A stretch of DNA of 64,000 nucleotides, taken from NCBI RefSeq assembly GCF_000003815.2, contig NC_049988.1, positions 20,581,180 through 20,645,179 on the forward strand, written 5' to 3'. The DNA is from Branchiostoma floridae. Lineage: Eukaryota > Chordata > Leptocardii > Amphioxiformes > Branchiostomatidae. The notes beneath the pieces were generated by a model. The model ran no database searches, was not told the DNA's origin, and worked only from the letters and a program-made list of their open reading frames with translations. This document shows, one piece after another, positions 46,017 through 57,890 of the stretch. A program made the position numbers and the translations under genes. Numbering within the stretch: position 1 is the stretch's first letter; every line of letters starts with the position of its first letter.

Positions 46017-46198
46017 CAGTAGAAGCCAGTTAATTGCACAACGGATAATCGCACACTTCTGGTAATTGCACAAAATCCCCGAATCCGTGGTGGTGTGGTC
46101 CAGCTTAACAACTTCGCTTTGTTGCACAGTTCGGATAATTGCACGAAATGCACTGGCAAATGGGGTGTGCAATTTTAATTTTAAAGCGGCTTCTACTG
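46017..46198. mobile_element. Pogo/Tigger-type MITE, 182 bp, TA target duplication
   Basis: The ends are 'cagtagaagccagttaattg' and its inverted counterpart '...ttaaagcggcttctactg', with TA directly outside both ends (46015-46016 and 46199-46200). 'CAGTAGAAGCC'-type ends and TA duplications are typical of pogo/Tigger elements (Tc1-mariner superfamily). Confidence 0.8.
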
Positions 46199-46274
46199 TA
46201 TAAGGTGCCAGGTGTGGCATTCGGAATAGTAGTTAGTAGTGGTAGTGGTCGCAGTGCAGATTGGACTGTATGTT

Positions 46275-46600
46275 AATCATAGAGTTAAGTCTTTTAACTT
46301 TGGGGTTTCATTGATACGCCCCTATGCTGTAATCTGTAATAAGTATACCACATGTCAGCGAGGGTGTTTTGCAGCTGCATTGCTCACTCTTACCCTGGTC
46401 AATATTGCTAGATGTAGGTGGTTTTGATCTACAGTTGTCTTTTAACGTTGGGGTTTCATTGATACGCCCCTGTACTGTACTGTGTAATAAGTATACCACA
46501 TGTCAACGAGGACCTCTAGCGATTAAAAACATTTTGCAGCTGCAAGGCTCAATCTGGCCATGATCAATATTGCTTGATGTAGATGGTTTGATCTACGAGT
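46275..46600. repeat. Two-copy tandem duplication of about 165 bp
   Basis: 'ggggtttcattgatacgccc', 'aataagtataccacatgtca', 'ttttgcagctgca' and 'gatcaatattgct' type blocks occur in the same order at 46280-46430 and 46440-46600. It is non-coding. Confidence 0.75.
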
Positions 46601-48103
46601 CTGAAGGTGTAGGAAGTTTGAAACTTCCTCAGTGACATTTCATTAGTTCAAATAAGTACACAACTGACCTATGTCAATTACATGTACTACTTCTACAAAA
46701 TCATTCTCTTAGATCACTGTGTTTTCATCATTTATTGATAGTTAAAAAAAAGTTAGGGTTACATGAATCATTATGAATGAGACATTGTGTCAAGAAGGCA
46801 CCAGAACACTAATCTCCAAGCAGATCCTACGGTAACAAAAGATAGTATCAAAAGCCAGCCTAGGAGTGTGTTTGGCTACCGGGGATCTGCCTCCACTGAA
46901 ACAGGGAGGAGCATTTCTATTCAACAATGGAAATCTGCTTGGAGATTACCAGAACACATGTGTTAACCAGTACTAAAAGTAACTTTAAAATCCCATAGTT
47001 CCACTAAAAAGTGCAGTGGACATTCACTCACAGGATGGCTACGATACAAAAGAGGAAAATACAAGTATGTGAAATATAGAAAAAAAAAAACTATAAGAAC
47101 ACAGTACATCGGTTAGACTCATGCGAATGGCATTACTCTCCATTCCCAAACAAAAAACTAATAACGTATAGATAATACAAAGAATAAGTAACTACGGATA
47201 CAATCTACTGCATTGTGCTTTCTTTAATGACTGAATACATTAAGTTTACACAAGTAAGCCTTACCATGAGAGAAGCCTAAGTATTAGCCTTCAATACTGA
47301 CTCTTTGGGCCCATATAACACATATTTTGCTGATGACTTATTTTTGTACAAGGTTGCTTGTGTTTGCTGCACCCATGAGTGCGAAGAATCATGCAACATG
47401 CAGTCTTCTAACGGAGAGGAGCAAGGGTCCAGTCCCTGGCCTAGGCACTTAGGCAGGTAGGCTTGTGCTGCCGACCCGTAGAGAGCACAAACCCAGAAAT
47501 CATCAGCAAAAAGCCCAAGAGAGTCTGCTATGGAACTACTGAAGTGTATGAAATGGAAGTACACACATGTACAAGTACTTTAAATTAAATTCAATTGTTT
47601 TTGTCATGGTTTTATGTCATGGTTTTATTTCATGGTGGGAGCAAACAAAAAGGCTTTTGATGTGTTTTTGATTTGCAGTTGAAACAATCCTGTAGTAAAG
47701 TACTTCTACAAGGGAGACATACCAGTAATCATAGTGCCATAATTTGCAGTGGGAAGGCCACAACAAAAACCATGAAAATCAAACCATGACGAAAGTTTCA
47801 TGACTCACTGTTGTCACAGAAAAGGCTGTCTCTGCCAGGGCTAGGCATTACCTCATATTAACTAGCATATATATTTTGCCGGGTCACAAACATCTGTGAC
47901 ATAAAAAAAATGTGTAAAGAGATCTCAAATGCAATGTCTCTCAGTATAAATTATTCTGGCATATCTAAGCTGTGCAAACCTGGGGGTACTGCAATACAGA
48001 TCTCTAAATCTCTATCTGCCTTGGTAAAGAATTAAAAGACTGGAAAATAATTTGGACTTCAATGGTAGCATCCACCATATCTTTAAGAGCTGTAGTGGTA
48101 CCA
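46601..48103. other. Downstream flank of KLHL copy 3
   Basis: Apart from the MITE at 46810-46948, this stretch contains no gene I can recognise. A 95-codon minus-strand frame at 47277-47564 has no family similarity and may be 3' UTR. Minus-strand AATAAA candidates exist near 47620. Confidence 0.4.
46810..46948. mobile_element. MITE family A copy, 139 bp, 9-bp target duplication
   Basis: The inverted ends are 'taatctccaagcagat' and 'atctgcttggagatta'. A perfect 'ccagaacac' lies on both sides (46801-46809 and 46949-46957). The interior contains the family's 'gagtgtgtttggctaccgg'. Confidence 0.9.
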
Positions 48104-51100
48104 CTATTCACTCTGTGCGCCTTGTGTGTTTGCTGCACCCTTTGTGTTCAGATACGGCAGGTACATACGAGCTACTGGGAACATCGGAACACACATGAAC
48201 CAGTGACTTCCAGGCAGTTCAGACAACGCTTTCCATACACCTTCACTCCTGTCATACAGGAACGCCCGCTCGACTACTCTGCTCCCGCCTGAACTTGAGT
48301 CCATCAAGCCTTCTACCACTGCATGCAGTCTGTCTTGGATTGCAAAGAGAGTGACGTTTTCGATTCCTTGGTCCGTGTACTGCCACCCCGGAAGCTCATG
48401 CCATTTGTCTGCAACTGTGTCATACACCAGTGTCTTTTCAAAGTCCATATCTGTGCAGAAGATCTCTGTTCCAATGGCGACAGCGTTATAGACGTCAGGA
48501 ATGTAGTCTGAGTAAGCTTTCCTGCACCACTGGTCTGTCTTTGGATCATAACAATGTACTAGTAGTTCTGCCGGTTTATCTGTAAAGAGATAGATGTGCT
48601 GATTGCAGGACACTGCAAGACACCGGTTCAACCACCCATCATGCTGAGGAGTGGAACAGTTGCGCCACTTGTTTGTGTGCTGGTTGTACTTTTTCAACAC
48701 CACCACTGACGATGTCAACATGAGGTAAAAAAGCTGTCCATCGATTTCAATAAGGAAGTCAAATACATCTTCATTGTCCACGAGTTCCCTTCTTAACGAA
48801 GACTTACGTTCCCATTTGTTCGCGACATGGTTGTACTTAAACAGGGCACACTTTTTTCGTGAATCGTCAGCCAGAACGTAGATGTCATTGTCACTGGTAA
48901 CTGCTCCTGTAATTGTAGATATGTCATAGTGACACTTGATGTACTTCCCTTCCCCTGGGTTCATCCACAGCATCTCTTTTGTTCTGTGGGGAGGACAATA
49001 CACAGTAAGTCATCAGGCAAACTTTATGGTAATTTCACACGCACTAGCTTTGACTGTACTTCACATTAGGAGGAGAAAGCAGAATTTTGTAATGTTCTAA
49101 GTTGGTAAGAACGGATGGGTACTGTTTGCTGTACTAGTTGGTCCAGAAACCTTTTTTTTCTTGTTGGACCAGTCAAACATATTGACCTGAAAAAAATCAT
49201 TAGACCGGATCTTGGACCGATTAGAAAATGACCACATTATATCTACAGCATACACGCATTTGAGGGATAACTGGCCCAAGACAATACGAAGAGCAAAAAA
49301 GAGTTGAGTTTATAGTCATTTCTATGAAGTTTTCACTGAGTCAAGCCTTATGTTGTTTACATGACGATAAGACAATAAAACACCAGTGGGAGGTCGGATA
49401 CTCCAAACAGATCCCTTTGAATGTTTGTAGGAAAAAATAACATTAAACAAATTACATCTGCCATTTTCTGCATATGCAGCAATTTACAGGCGAGGCAGAG
49501 AGAAAAATAATGCAGTATTCTTTTCTCTTCAGGAAGGGGAGACCAAAACTGCACCTGTCACAACATATGCCATCAGTGAAAGAAAATATACTTATTACTG
49601 ACACTGGTTGATAAGGCAAAAAGTCTTGTGCGTTTTATCTACACAGTCAGTCAGTCAGTCAGTCAGTCAGTCAGTCAGTCACTCTCTCATTCAGGACTCA
49701 CTAGACAGACCCATGATCACAGTGGTCATAGGGGCTTTCTACACACCTAGAAGCAAAAAGCAGAGCCATGTCCAGCGTGTCCATCCCGACCCTCCTCTTC
49801 ATGTTAACGTTGGAGGTCTCCTTTACCACGTTCCTGATGGCAGACTTCCCAGGATCCTCCCTGATCAGGGGGTGGTCCAAGATGGCCACCATGTTATACG
49901 GAGTCAGCAGGTTGAAGCGGATGTGAGGGAGGATGCTGGGTAGGTGCTGCAGTCTGTAGGGTACAGGGAAGGAGCAGACTTAGCCGATACCCTGGTATCT
50001 CATTAGCTTCTTAATCTTACTGTAAGTTTATTTCATGTTAAAAGTAACATATGTACCAGCAGAAGAACACTGACACCCACCTGTTCTCCCTGCTGTGCTG
50101 CACCCATCTCACCACAGCCTCCCACACTTTTGTCTCCTCTTTAACATCCAGCTCATTGTGGCTGATGATCTCAGTCAGCTGATTCACACTCAGGCTGCAG
50201 AACTCCTTGCTGGAGGCAACCTGTGGAGGTGCAGAGTACATGTACATACATGGCATTGAAATTGGGTTCTTTTCTTTTATATTATTCTGAGGACAATTAT
50301 GAGGGTTATGAATTTAAATTGGTAGATGACATGCTTTAAAATAGCGATGTAAAAACAATGTAAATTGTATCTCTGTTATATACTTTGCTTATCCCTTGCC
50401 TCTTCCCTCAAGACCTCAATGAAAAGTGGCCTGCAGGCTGATTTGAGCTTTCATGAATAAATAAAGGATCAAACGAAACAAACAAACTCATTCTGCTAGA
50501 ATTTCAGATTCCAACGACCATTGACAATATGAAAGGAAGGTCATAAATTTGGAGTGACCTACTATCAAAATATCACACCCACCTCAACGAAGTTTCTATG
50601 GATCAACTGGAGACAAGCTTTCCGGACAATGTCTGCAGAAAAGAGACAAGCAAACTTGTACAGGTCCACACAGGTGAAGCGCTCCACGTTCATGGCCATG
50701 TAGCTGCTGCAGGTGTCTCTCACATAGTCCAGTTGGAGGAGGTCGGCTGCCTGGTACAGGGGCTGCACTTTGTCCAGGGACACATGGAGGGTTCCCGAGT
50801 AGATATAACTCAGGATCTCCTCAAACACACCCATCTTTAAACCCTGCAGGGAAATATGATATTACAACGTTGTAACATTTAGAACATTAGCCCATGTCGA
50901 TCTGTACTTGTATATGGATGACATCCTCTGAGAACACCAAAACTGATGCGAGAGAGCGAGTAAAAAAAAAATGGCTCAAAAAAAGTTGTGCTGAGCATGA
51001 AATCTAAGTTAGGAAGGGTAAAGAAATGACTAAACACACAGAGTATTGCATACAGAAGAAAAGATTTTCACAAAGTCTTCTTTGACCTTGGCATTGACGT

Positions 51101-52245
51101 TAGTGTTCCATGATATTAGTATAACATTACATTTAACTTTATTTTTAAATTCATGGTATATATGTGTGCTCACTTTATGGCTGCTTTGTACAATTTTCAG
51201 TATGTTTAATTTCAAACAAACAAAAATTCATGCCTTTGCGGATGTCATCCATATAATCAAATCAATATGGCCTTACATATAGCAGGAAAATAAAACAAAA
51301 AGCTGTTCCGTTATATGATGATGGTCTTGAATTGACTCAAGAATCCTGGTCTCCACCAAATCTTATGTGATGTACACTTTACTCTCCCACGTTTGTAAAA
51401 TCTTGTCTAAATTTAGGATGAATTTCAAAATTTCAGAGTCAAATACAAGCTGCTGCAAGAAGTTCCGGTCCCTTCCAGCTCTAACACTGAACAACCGACC
51501 TCTTACTCTGCTCAGATGAGCTGGTGGGGCCAAAGACTTTAAGTTTGAATACTAGTAAACGTTTGTTATCGATAAACCCGAATTGTGACTTCTCGCATAC
51601 AAGTGTAAGGCACAGTCTTGCAGTCAATTCCTTTGTTGTGTATAACAGTACTGGCAGACGCATAATTAGGCACGATTTGGTAGCCTCAAAAACAAAAAGG
51701 TTTGGAACTGCAGGGGGCATAGCCTCGAAACTCAGGCACCAAAAGCTAAACATCAACATAGACTTTTGACTCGATACTGAACCAAGAGACCACGTCTAGC
51801 TAAAATAATAGACGTCATGAATAAGGACAACAGCAACACCAAAACTATCAGAAGGTTTGAAACTGTGACTTTTGTCGCGATCAAACTTAGTTAAACAATG
51901 AATCACAACAATTTTACTTGTTCTCTGTGATACGTAACGCAAACTTCAAAATTCCCTGTCTCACTCTATTCTAACCACACATCACACCAACCCTACCTGT
52001 AAAACAACCGTCTTCTGACGACTTTCCGCCATGTCACTTGTAAACATGGCTCTGAAGTAGGGGCTGGCCGCGGACAGAACAAGCCGATGGCAGGGAAACC
52101 GCCGGCCATCGACTTCAAGGACGACATCCTGCAGTACCCCAGCCTTCTGTAAGTCACCCACAGTTCCAAGAAACCCGTGCAGATAGCTCTCGTTTTGGTA
52201 GGAACGAGGACGAACTCCGCTGGCGTGGGTTTCGGCGGCGGCCAT
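48104..52245 (-). CDS. KLHL-type BTB-BACK-Kelch protein, copy 3, intact
   Basis: Five exons on the minus strand: 52245-51997, 50843-50583, 50220-50081, 49953-49747, 48983-48104. Phases agree and the product has 578 residues, the usual KLHL length. BTB spans about residues 25-140 ('[20 protein letters not shown]'), BACK about 145-255 ('[15 protein letters not shown]'), and the Kelch propeller about 290-560. The propeller is in a single exon, with repeats such as '[14 protein letters not shown]', '[10 protein letters not shown]' and 'DKWHELPGW'. The expected role is Cullin-3 ubiquitin-ligase substrate adaptor. The ATG at 52245 was chosen over one 48 nt upstream because it aligns with the 'MAAA' starts of the other copies. 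It is divergent from the methyltransferase gene at 53151. Confidence 0.9.
49646..49682. repeat. (CAGT)n microsatellite
   Basis: About nine tetranucleotide copies, in the intron before the last exon of KLHL copy 3. Confidence 0.95.
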
Positions 52246-53150
52246 GTTGATGACGATGTATGACCCAAGGTCAAAGAGTAGGTGAACATACACTGATTAC
52301 CCATATAATGTAGCAGTACGAGTGTAACGATCATCTCTCGAGATTGAAGGATGTGTCACCGTAACTTGTAAATAACCGATGTTGATATCTCTGGCGTTAC
52401 CACTGGCAAGAAAGTTCGATTTTAGTTGTAGTTTTATTCAAAAGTTAGAAAAGATGGAGGGGACATGATTTAAGTATTCAAATTTGTCACTAGTCAGGGA
52501 GAGCTTACAACCAGAATGCCTCTTTAATGAGGGTAAAGCACCAGTCAACAAGAGGTCATTGTTTTAAGCTTGCTGTGCCACTGGCCAAACCTGCTGTGGC
52601 TCGTCAGTCCTTTGCAGTTAGGACAATACAGAAATGGGTCATTGCCAGTAGAGGTCGTTGAGCTGAAACAAAATAGTTCGTGGTAAGCATGCCATTCTAA
52701 CTTTGATGGACACGGCACTGACTATGTAACAACTAGCAACAGGCATCCTAGCCTAGTAACCGACCACCACACAAGCCTGACATCATTCCGTTGTATATTA
52801 TCAACCCGTCAAAGCCCCGATCTCGCCGTGCCCTCTGTCTACTAAATATACATCCTCCATTCACGAAAGTAGGTCAGTGCAGAACTGGGACGTGTTCGGT
52901 CATTGACATCGTGTGGCTGAAGCGAAGGGGGTCGAACCTTATCTGCAAATAGGTCACAGGATTTCCGTATCACTGGATATCGGATATCCCAGTCTGCCCA
53001 GTTCTCTCATCATCCTTTACCAACGCCTGCAACGACTGACATCTTAAGCTATCACAAGTCCAGCGATTGGGGCCTGTTTGCTGAAGTAAACCCGACCCAG
53101 GGTGTTCCACAGAGTAAGACAGTGCGTTCACGTCCACCTATCGCGAGACT
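52246..53150. promoter_or_regulatory. Shared divergent promoter region
   Basis: About 900 bp separate the start codons of KLHL copy 3 (-) and the methyltransferase gene (+). 52246-52316 matches the 45738-45815 flank. No TATA box or CpG-island-like run stands out. Confidence 0.4.
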
Positions 53151-56100
53151 ATGGCATCTGATGAACAGGTTTGTACGTTAAGGATTAACATGAGTAACGT
53201 TAATAATATGGCCCCATTCGGTCAGTATTGACCATGGTCATGGTATGGTAAAGTCCTAATAGATATCCGCCCTACAGCATCAGCTATGGTTAAACAATCC
53301 TATACCATAATGTCAGTCTCTGCCCCATCTGTAAGCTGACTCAGATCTGTTGAAGAGGTCTTTTCTTTTGAGTAACATTAATGATATGGCCCCTTCGGTC
53401 ATTATTGACAATGGCCATGGTAAAGTCCTAATACATAATAGCCCTACAGCGTCAGCTATGGTTAAAAAGTCTTATACGGTAATGGCAGCCTCTGTCTCTG
53501 TCAGACTAGTGTCAATGTGTAAATTGATTTATTACTGTTGCCTTACATTGTACCATGTACAAATGTCGTGCAATAATGTCCATTCATCATTCTGTAAGTT
53601 GAATCAGATCTGTTACAGAGTTCTTTTGTTCTGAGTAACGTTATATTCTACGATAACATCAATGTGCAGTCAGTCAGTCAGTCCACGCGAAGGTGAAACT
53701 TCCCCACGTGTCGCTAGTCAACCCCTATGGTGGCCAAAGTCTCCTGTAAAAACATTCTCCCTATAGCCAGTGTACTAATGCTGGGAGCAAAAAGAATACC
53801 ATAAAAGGCATCAAAATACACAAAATGTCAAACTAAGATCCGAGGGCATGATTTGTGTATAGCTGTACATGTTGATTTTTCTCTTCTTAAAACATGCCAG
53901 GCCCCGGTTTGGAAATGTGGCCTAGCCCTTAATCTGGTAGGGACTATTAGACATTGTTTCTTTATCTATCTTCCTTAGGAGTGACACTCTACCTACTGCG
54001 TTACTGTTATATAGCTTTCCTAAAAATGTATGTTGAGAAGTCAAAAGAATGGTTCTAAAGTCACTTGATGTTTTTTCGTCCACTGACAGACAGAACCCCC
54101 GCTGTATGACAAGTTCAGCGCTAAGACCTACTTGAAGAGTAATTACCGCGTGGGGCCTGACGGGGTACCTGACTCCCACGAGGACTGGCTGCCGTGGCTG
54201 CTCAACAACCTCAAGGACAACTTCGCGGGGGGTAAGACGCTCTGTCCGAAGTATACGCTACTTCACCTATATCCGCCGAGTAACCTATGTCCGTTGTTTT
54301 AAAAAACCGTGTATTTGAGGATATCGATAAGTCGAAGTACGGTGGTTTCAAAACCACTGAGTGTTACTTAAAACCCACGAATACTAGTACCCAATTTTTA
54401 AAGACAACAATTTTCAAAGACAACGGATATATGGTTACCCTGCGGATAGATTAGCATTACTAGTAGTTCTTAATATGGAAGATTTCAACTGTCTCAAACG
54501 CAAGAAAAACATATTGAAGTCTCTGTCTACCAATTCTCATGTAACGTTACATGTCTTCTTCAAGGCAACTAATGATTGTGTGTCAAAGTCAGCAGGTCAA
54601 AGTCGGATGGAAGTCGGTATCGTCCCCCCTCCTTGATGTTGATAGTATCACATGTTCGATTTCGAACACCTCCGTTCGAAATAGAACCATGATCGAATAG
54701 GGGCGTGGCTTCAAGATCGGTCTATGGTCACAGCAATACAAAGCGTAAGACAGAACGGTTGAAAACTTTTTTTTGGAAACAGTCAAATATTAATGCGCGC
54801 GCGAAAATCATCCGTACAATCAAATCAACATGGCTTAATACATTCTGACTGTTCTATACATTGCAGGTAAGCTGTCTGGTAAGCGGCTGTTGGATGTTGG
54901 GACCGGGCCTGCCATCCACAATCTGATCTCTGCCGCCCGCTACTTTCCTAACATCACATGTGCGGAGTACTGTCAGGTTAGTAGCAAAGCTATCAAGCTA
55001 GTCTTCATAGCAAATCCTACTACTGCTTTGATTATAATTTACAAAAGTGCCACATGCAAGGGACTACAGATATTAACAAAGTAATGACTTTGCTCACTTC
55101 ACTCTTGAGCGTCGGCTTTAAGGAGATCCACATCTCGAGCACGATAAAGAACCTACCAGAATTATAGAAACAAATTATATGTTTTATCTTTGGTTTTGGC
55201 TCAACTTTCTCAGGAAAACAGGGAGGAAGTTGAGAAGTGGGTTCGCGGAGAGGAAGACGCGTTCGACTGGGCCCCTTTCATCAAATATGTGTGCGGACTG
55301 GAGGGGGACAGGTGAGTCTTCCTTAGCTGCTGGAGCTTTAATTTGCTGAATGGATAAATCGATGGATCTTAGATAAATGTATGTGGTATGTATCGCCGGA
55401 AGGCCGAAGGGCGATCCGACCCGCGTGACGGCGGGGACTGAGACTGAATGCATTTTATTTATGTCGTACCCACCTGAGAAAACACATGTTTTGATGCGAA
55501 ATGCGTCTAACGTTGAGAAAATGTAGTGCCCTTGAACACTGTTACAACAGCAATGATCCAACGTCCGAATGAGGTATTCGATCGAGCCGCACTCAGCGTG
55601 CACAGAGTATGTTCGAATTTTCGATGGATATGACACGCCACCTTGTTTCTGACTTTATCTGCAGAGACTGGGAGGCCCGGCAGGTGGCGCTGCGTAACGC
55701 CATCCAGCATGTAGTTTTCTGTGACGTCAGAGAAGAGAGACCGCTCGGGACGTTCGACGGCGGGCCGTATGACGTAGTCAGCAGCATGTTCCTTTTGAGT
55801 ACAGTAGGGAAAGACAGGTAGGTGAAAAACTATCGAATTCCCGGTAAATTGAACCTGTAAATACTGTACATAACATAGCGTCTGTCTTCTCTGTCACGAT
55901 TAATAGCTTGATAGTAAGCTAAACTGGATCGATATTACTTTTACTTTCAACTTTCACTGGTATTTTCTCTTCAGGGCTGATTTCGACGAGATCTTGTCCA
56001 AGCTGTGTTCCCTCGTGAAGCCAGGCGGGACCCTGATCCTGGTCTGTGACCTGGAGGCGACTCGCTACACCGACGGGAGAGTCTCCTACCCGCTCATCAC

Positions 56101-56248
56101 ACTAGACGCGCCCTATATCCGACAGGCTGTCAGGAACAGCGGATTCACGGATGTAGAGGACGATATTCTGTTCTTTAGGAGTACCGAGGGCATGAACTGG
56201 GACGGCACTAGTTATATCTACCTCACTGCACGCAAGTGCGCAGAGTAA
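53151..56248 (+). CDS. NNMT/INMT/PNMT-family small-molecule N-methyltransferase
   Basis: Six exons: 53151-53168, 54090-54231, 54867-54976, 55214-55311, 55665-55817, 55975-56248. All phases agree and the 264-residue product matches the family length. The family transfers a methyl group from S-adenosylmethionine to small amines (nicotinamide, indolethylamines, noradrenaline) in the cytosol. Supporting sequence: the N-terminal 'TYLKSNYRVG', like NNMT 'DYLEKYYKFG' (the equivalents of Tyr20 and Tyr25 are kept, Tyr24 is Asn); SAM motif I 'RLLDVGTGPAIHNL' at about residues 60-73; 'DAFDWAPFIKYVCGLEGDR', like 'EAFDWSPVVTYVCDLEGNR'; 'FCDVREERPLG', like 'KCDVTQSQPLG'; 'SLVKPGGTLILVCDLEATRY'; and the end 'YIYLTARK'. 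The tiny first coding exon (6 codons) is the least certain. The substrate cannot be predicted. Confidence 0.9.
53185..53640 (+). repeat. Tandem duplication in intron 1 of the methyltransferase gene
   Basis: 'gagtaac(g/a)tta', 'gatatggccccttcggtca', 'ggtaaagtcctaatacat', 'gccctacagcgtcagctatg' and 'aatcagatctgtt' blocks occur in the same order from about 53190 and again from about 53370. A third partial end lies near 53600-53640. The unit is about 185 bp. Confidence 0.75.
54241..54460. mobile_element. MITE family C copy (diverged) in intron 2
   Basis: The left end is 'ctacttcacctatatccgcc' followed by 'gagtaacctatgtccgttg'. The right end is 'gacaacggatatatggttac' followed by 'cctgcggata'. It is the same family as the better copy at 59947-60160. 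Confidence 0.65.
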
Positions 56249-57890
56249 CATGCCGTTTTCGTGCTGTAGCTTATGTATATACAAGACGATACATGTACTT
56301 GCAGATACATGTACTTGCTTAGCAAGTGGAATATAATATTTTTTCAGGAAATGTTAATAGTCCTTTATGTGAAATTTGCAATGAGCTTGAATTCAGTGAA
56401 CACATGTTTCTATAGAATGTACTAGATTAAGAAACGCCTACACCGACGGGAGAGTCTCCTACCCTCTCATCACACTGGACGTGCCTTATGTCCGGCAGGC
56501 TGTCAGGAACAGCGGTTTTAAGGATGTGGAGGACAATATTCTGTTCTTTAGGAGTACCGAGGGCATGAAATGGGATGGATCTAGTTACATCTACCTCACT
56601 GCACGCAAGTCCGCAGATTAGCATGCCGTTTTCGTGCTGTAGTTTACAAATGTACAAGACGATACATGTGCTTGCAGATACATGTACTTGCTTAGCAAGT
56701 GGAATATAAGATTTTTTCTGGAATTGTTAACAGTCCTTTATGTGAAATTTGCAATGATCTTGAATACAGTGCACACATGTTTCTATAGAATGTACTAGAT
56801 TAAGAAACGCCTACACCGACGGGAGAGTCTCCTACCCTCTCATCACACTGGACGCACCTTATGTCCGGCAGGCTGTCAGGAACAGCGGTTTTCAGGATGT
56901 GCAGGACGATATTCTGTGCTTTAGGAGCACCGAGGGCATGAACTGGGACGGCACTAGTTATATCTACCTCACTGCACGCAAGTGCGCAGAGTAACATGCC
57001 GTTTTCTTGCTGTAGCTTATGTATATACAAGACGATACATGTACTTGCAGATACATGTACTTGCTTAGCAAGTGGAATATAACATTTTTTCTGGAAATGT
57101 TAACAGTCCTTTATGTGAGATTTGCAATGATCTTGAATACAGTGCACACATGTTTCTATAGAATGTACTAGATTAAGAAACGCCTACACCGACGGGAGAG
57201 TCTCCTACCCTCTCATCACACTGGACGCGCCTCATATCCGGCAGGCTGTCAGGAACAGCGGATTCACGGATGTGCAGGACGATATTCTGTTCTTTAGGAG
57301 TACCGAGGGCATGAACTGGGACGGCACTAGTTACATCTACCTCACAGCACGCAAGTCCGCAGATTAGCATGCCGTTTTCATGCTGTTAGTTTACAAATAT
57401 ACAAATATAAATGTACTACAGATACATGTACTTGCTTAGCAAGTGGAATATAAAATGTTTTTCTGGAAATGTTTAGAGTCCTTTATGTGAAATTTGCAAT
57501 GAGCTTGAATTCAGTGAACACATGTTTCTATAGAATGTACTAGATTAAGAAACGCCTACACCGACGGGAGAGTCTCCTATCCTCTCATCACACTGGACGC
57601 GCCCTATATCCGGCAGGCTGTCAGGAACAGCGGATTCACAGATGTGGAGGACGATATTCTGTTCTTTAGGAGCACCGAGAGCATGAACTGGGACGGCACT
57701 AGTTACATCTACCTTGCTGCACGCAAGTCCACAGAGTAACATGGTGTTTTCATGCTGTAGTTTATAAATATACAAGACGATACATGTACTTGCAGATACA
57801 TGTTATACATACTAGATATATCTACTTTACAGCACGCAAGTCCTCAGAGTAACATACCGTTTTCATGCTGTAGTTTATAAATATACTGTA
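56249..57890 (+). repeat. Four full and one partial tandem copies of the terminal exon's coding end, 373-bp unit
   Basis: The unit begins at the part of the last exon encoding 'YTDGRVSYPLITLD' and includes the stop and about 180 bp of 3' flank. The periods are 373, 373 and 372 bp. In-phase tails run 56433-56621, 56806-56994, 57179-57367 and 57551-57739. Each is exactly 63 codons including stop, with no indel, ending ARKSAD, ARKCAE, ARKSAD and ARKSTE. A truncated sixth piece lies at about 57811-57860. Each copy begins after the conserved 'tttctatagaatgtactaga' and 'ttaag'. Confidence 0.92.

Noticed and set aside
47277-47564. 95-codon minus-strand frame as a new gene
   Set aside because: No recognisable motif and no splice or promoter context; it lies in the probable 3' flank of KLHL copy 3.
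56427-57775. Four repeated minus-strand frames of 65-76 codons
   Set aside because: They are antisense shadows of the duplicated methyltransferase tails; the plus strand aligns with the enzyme family.
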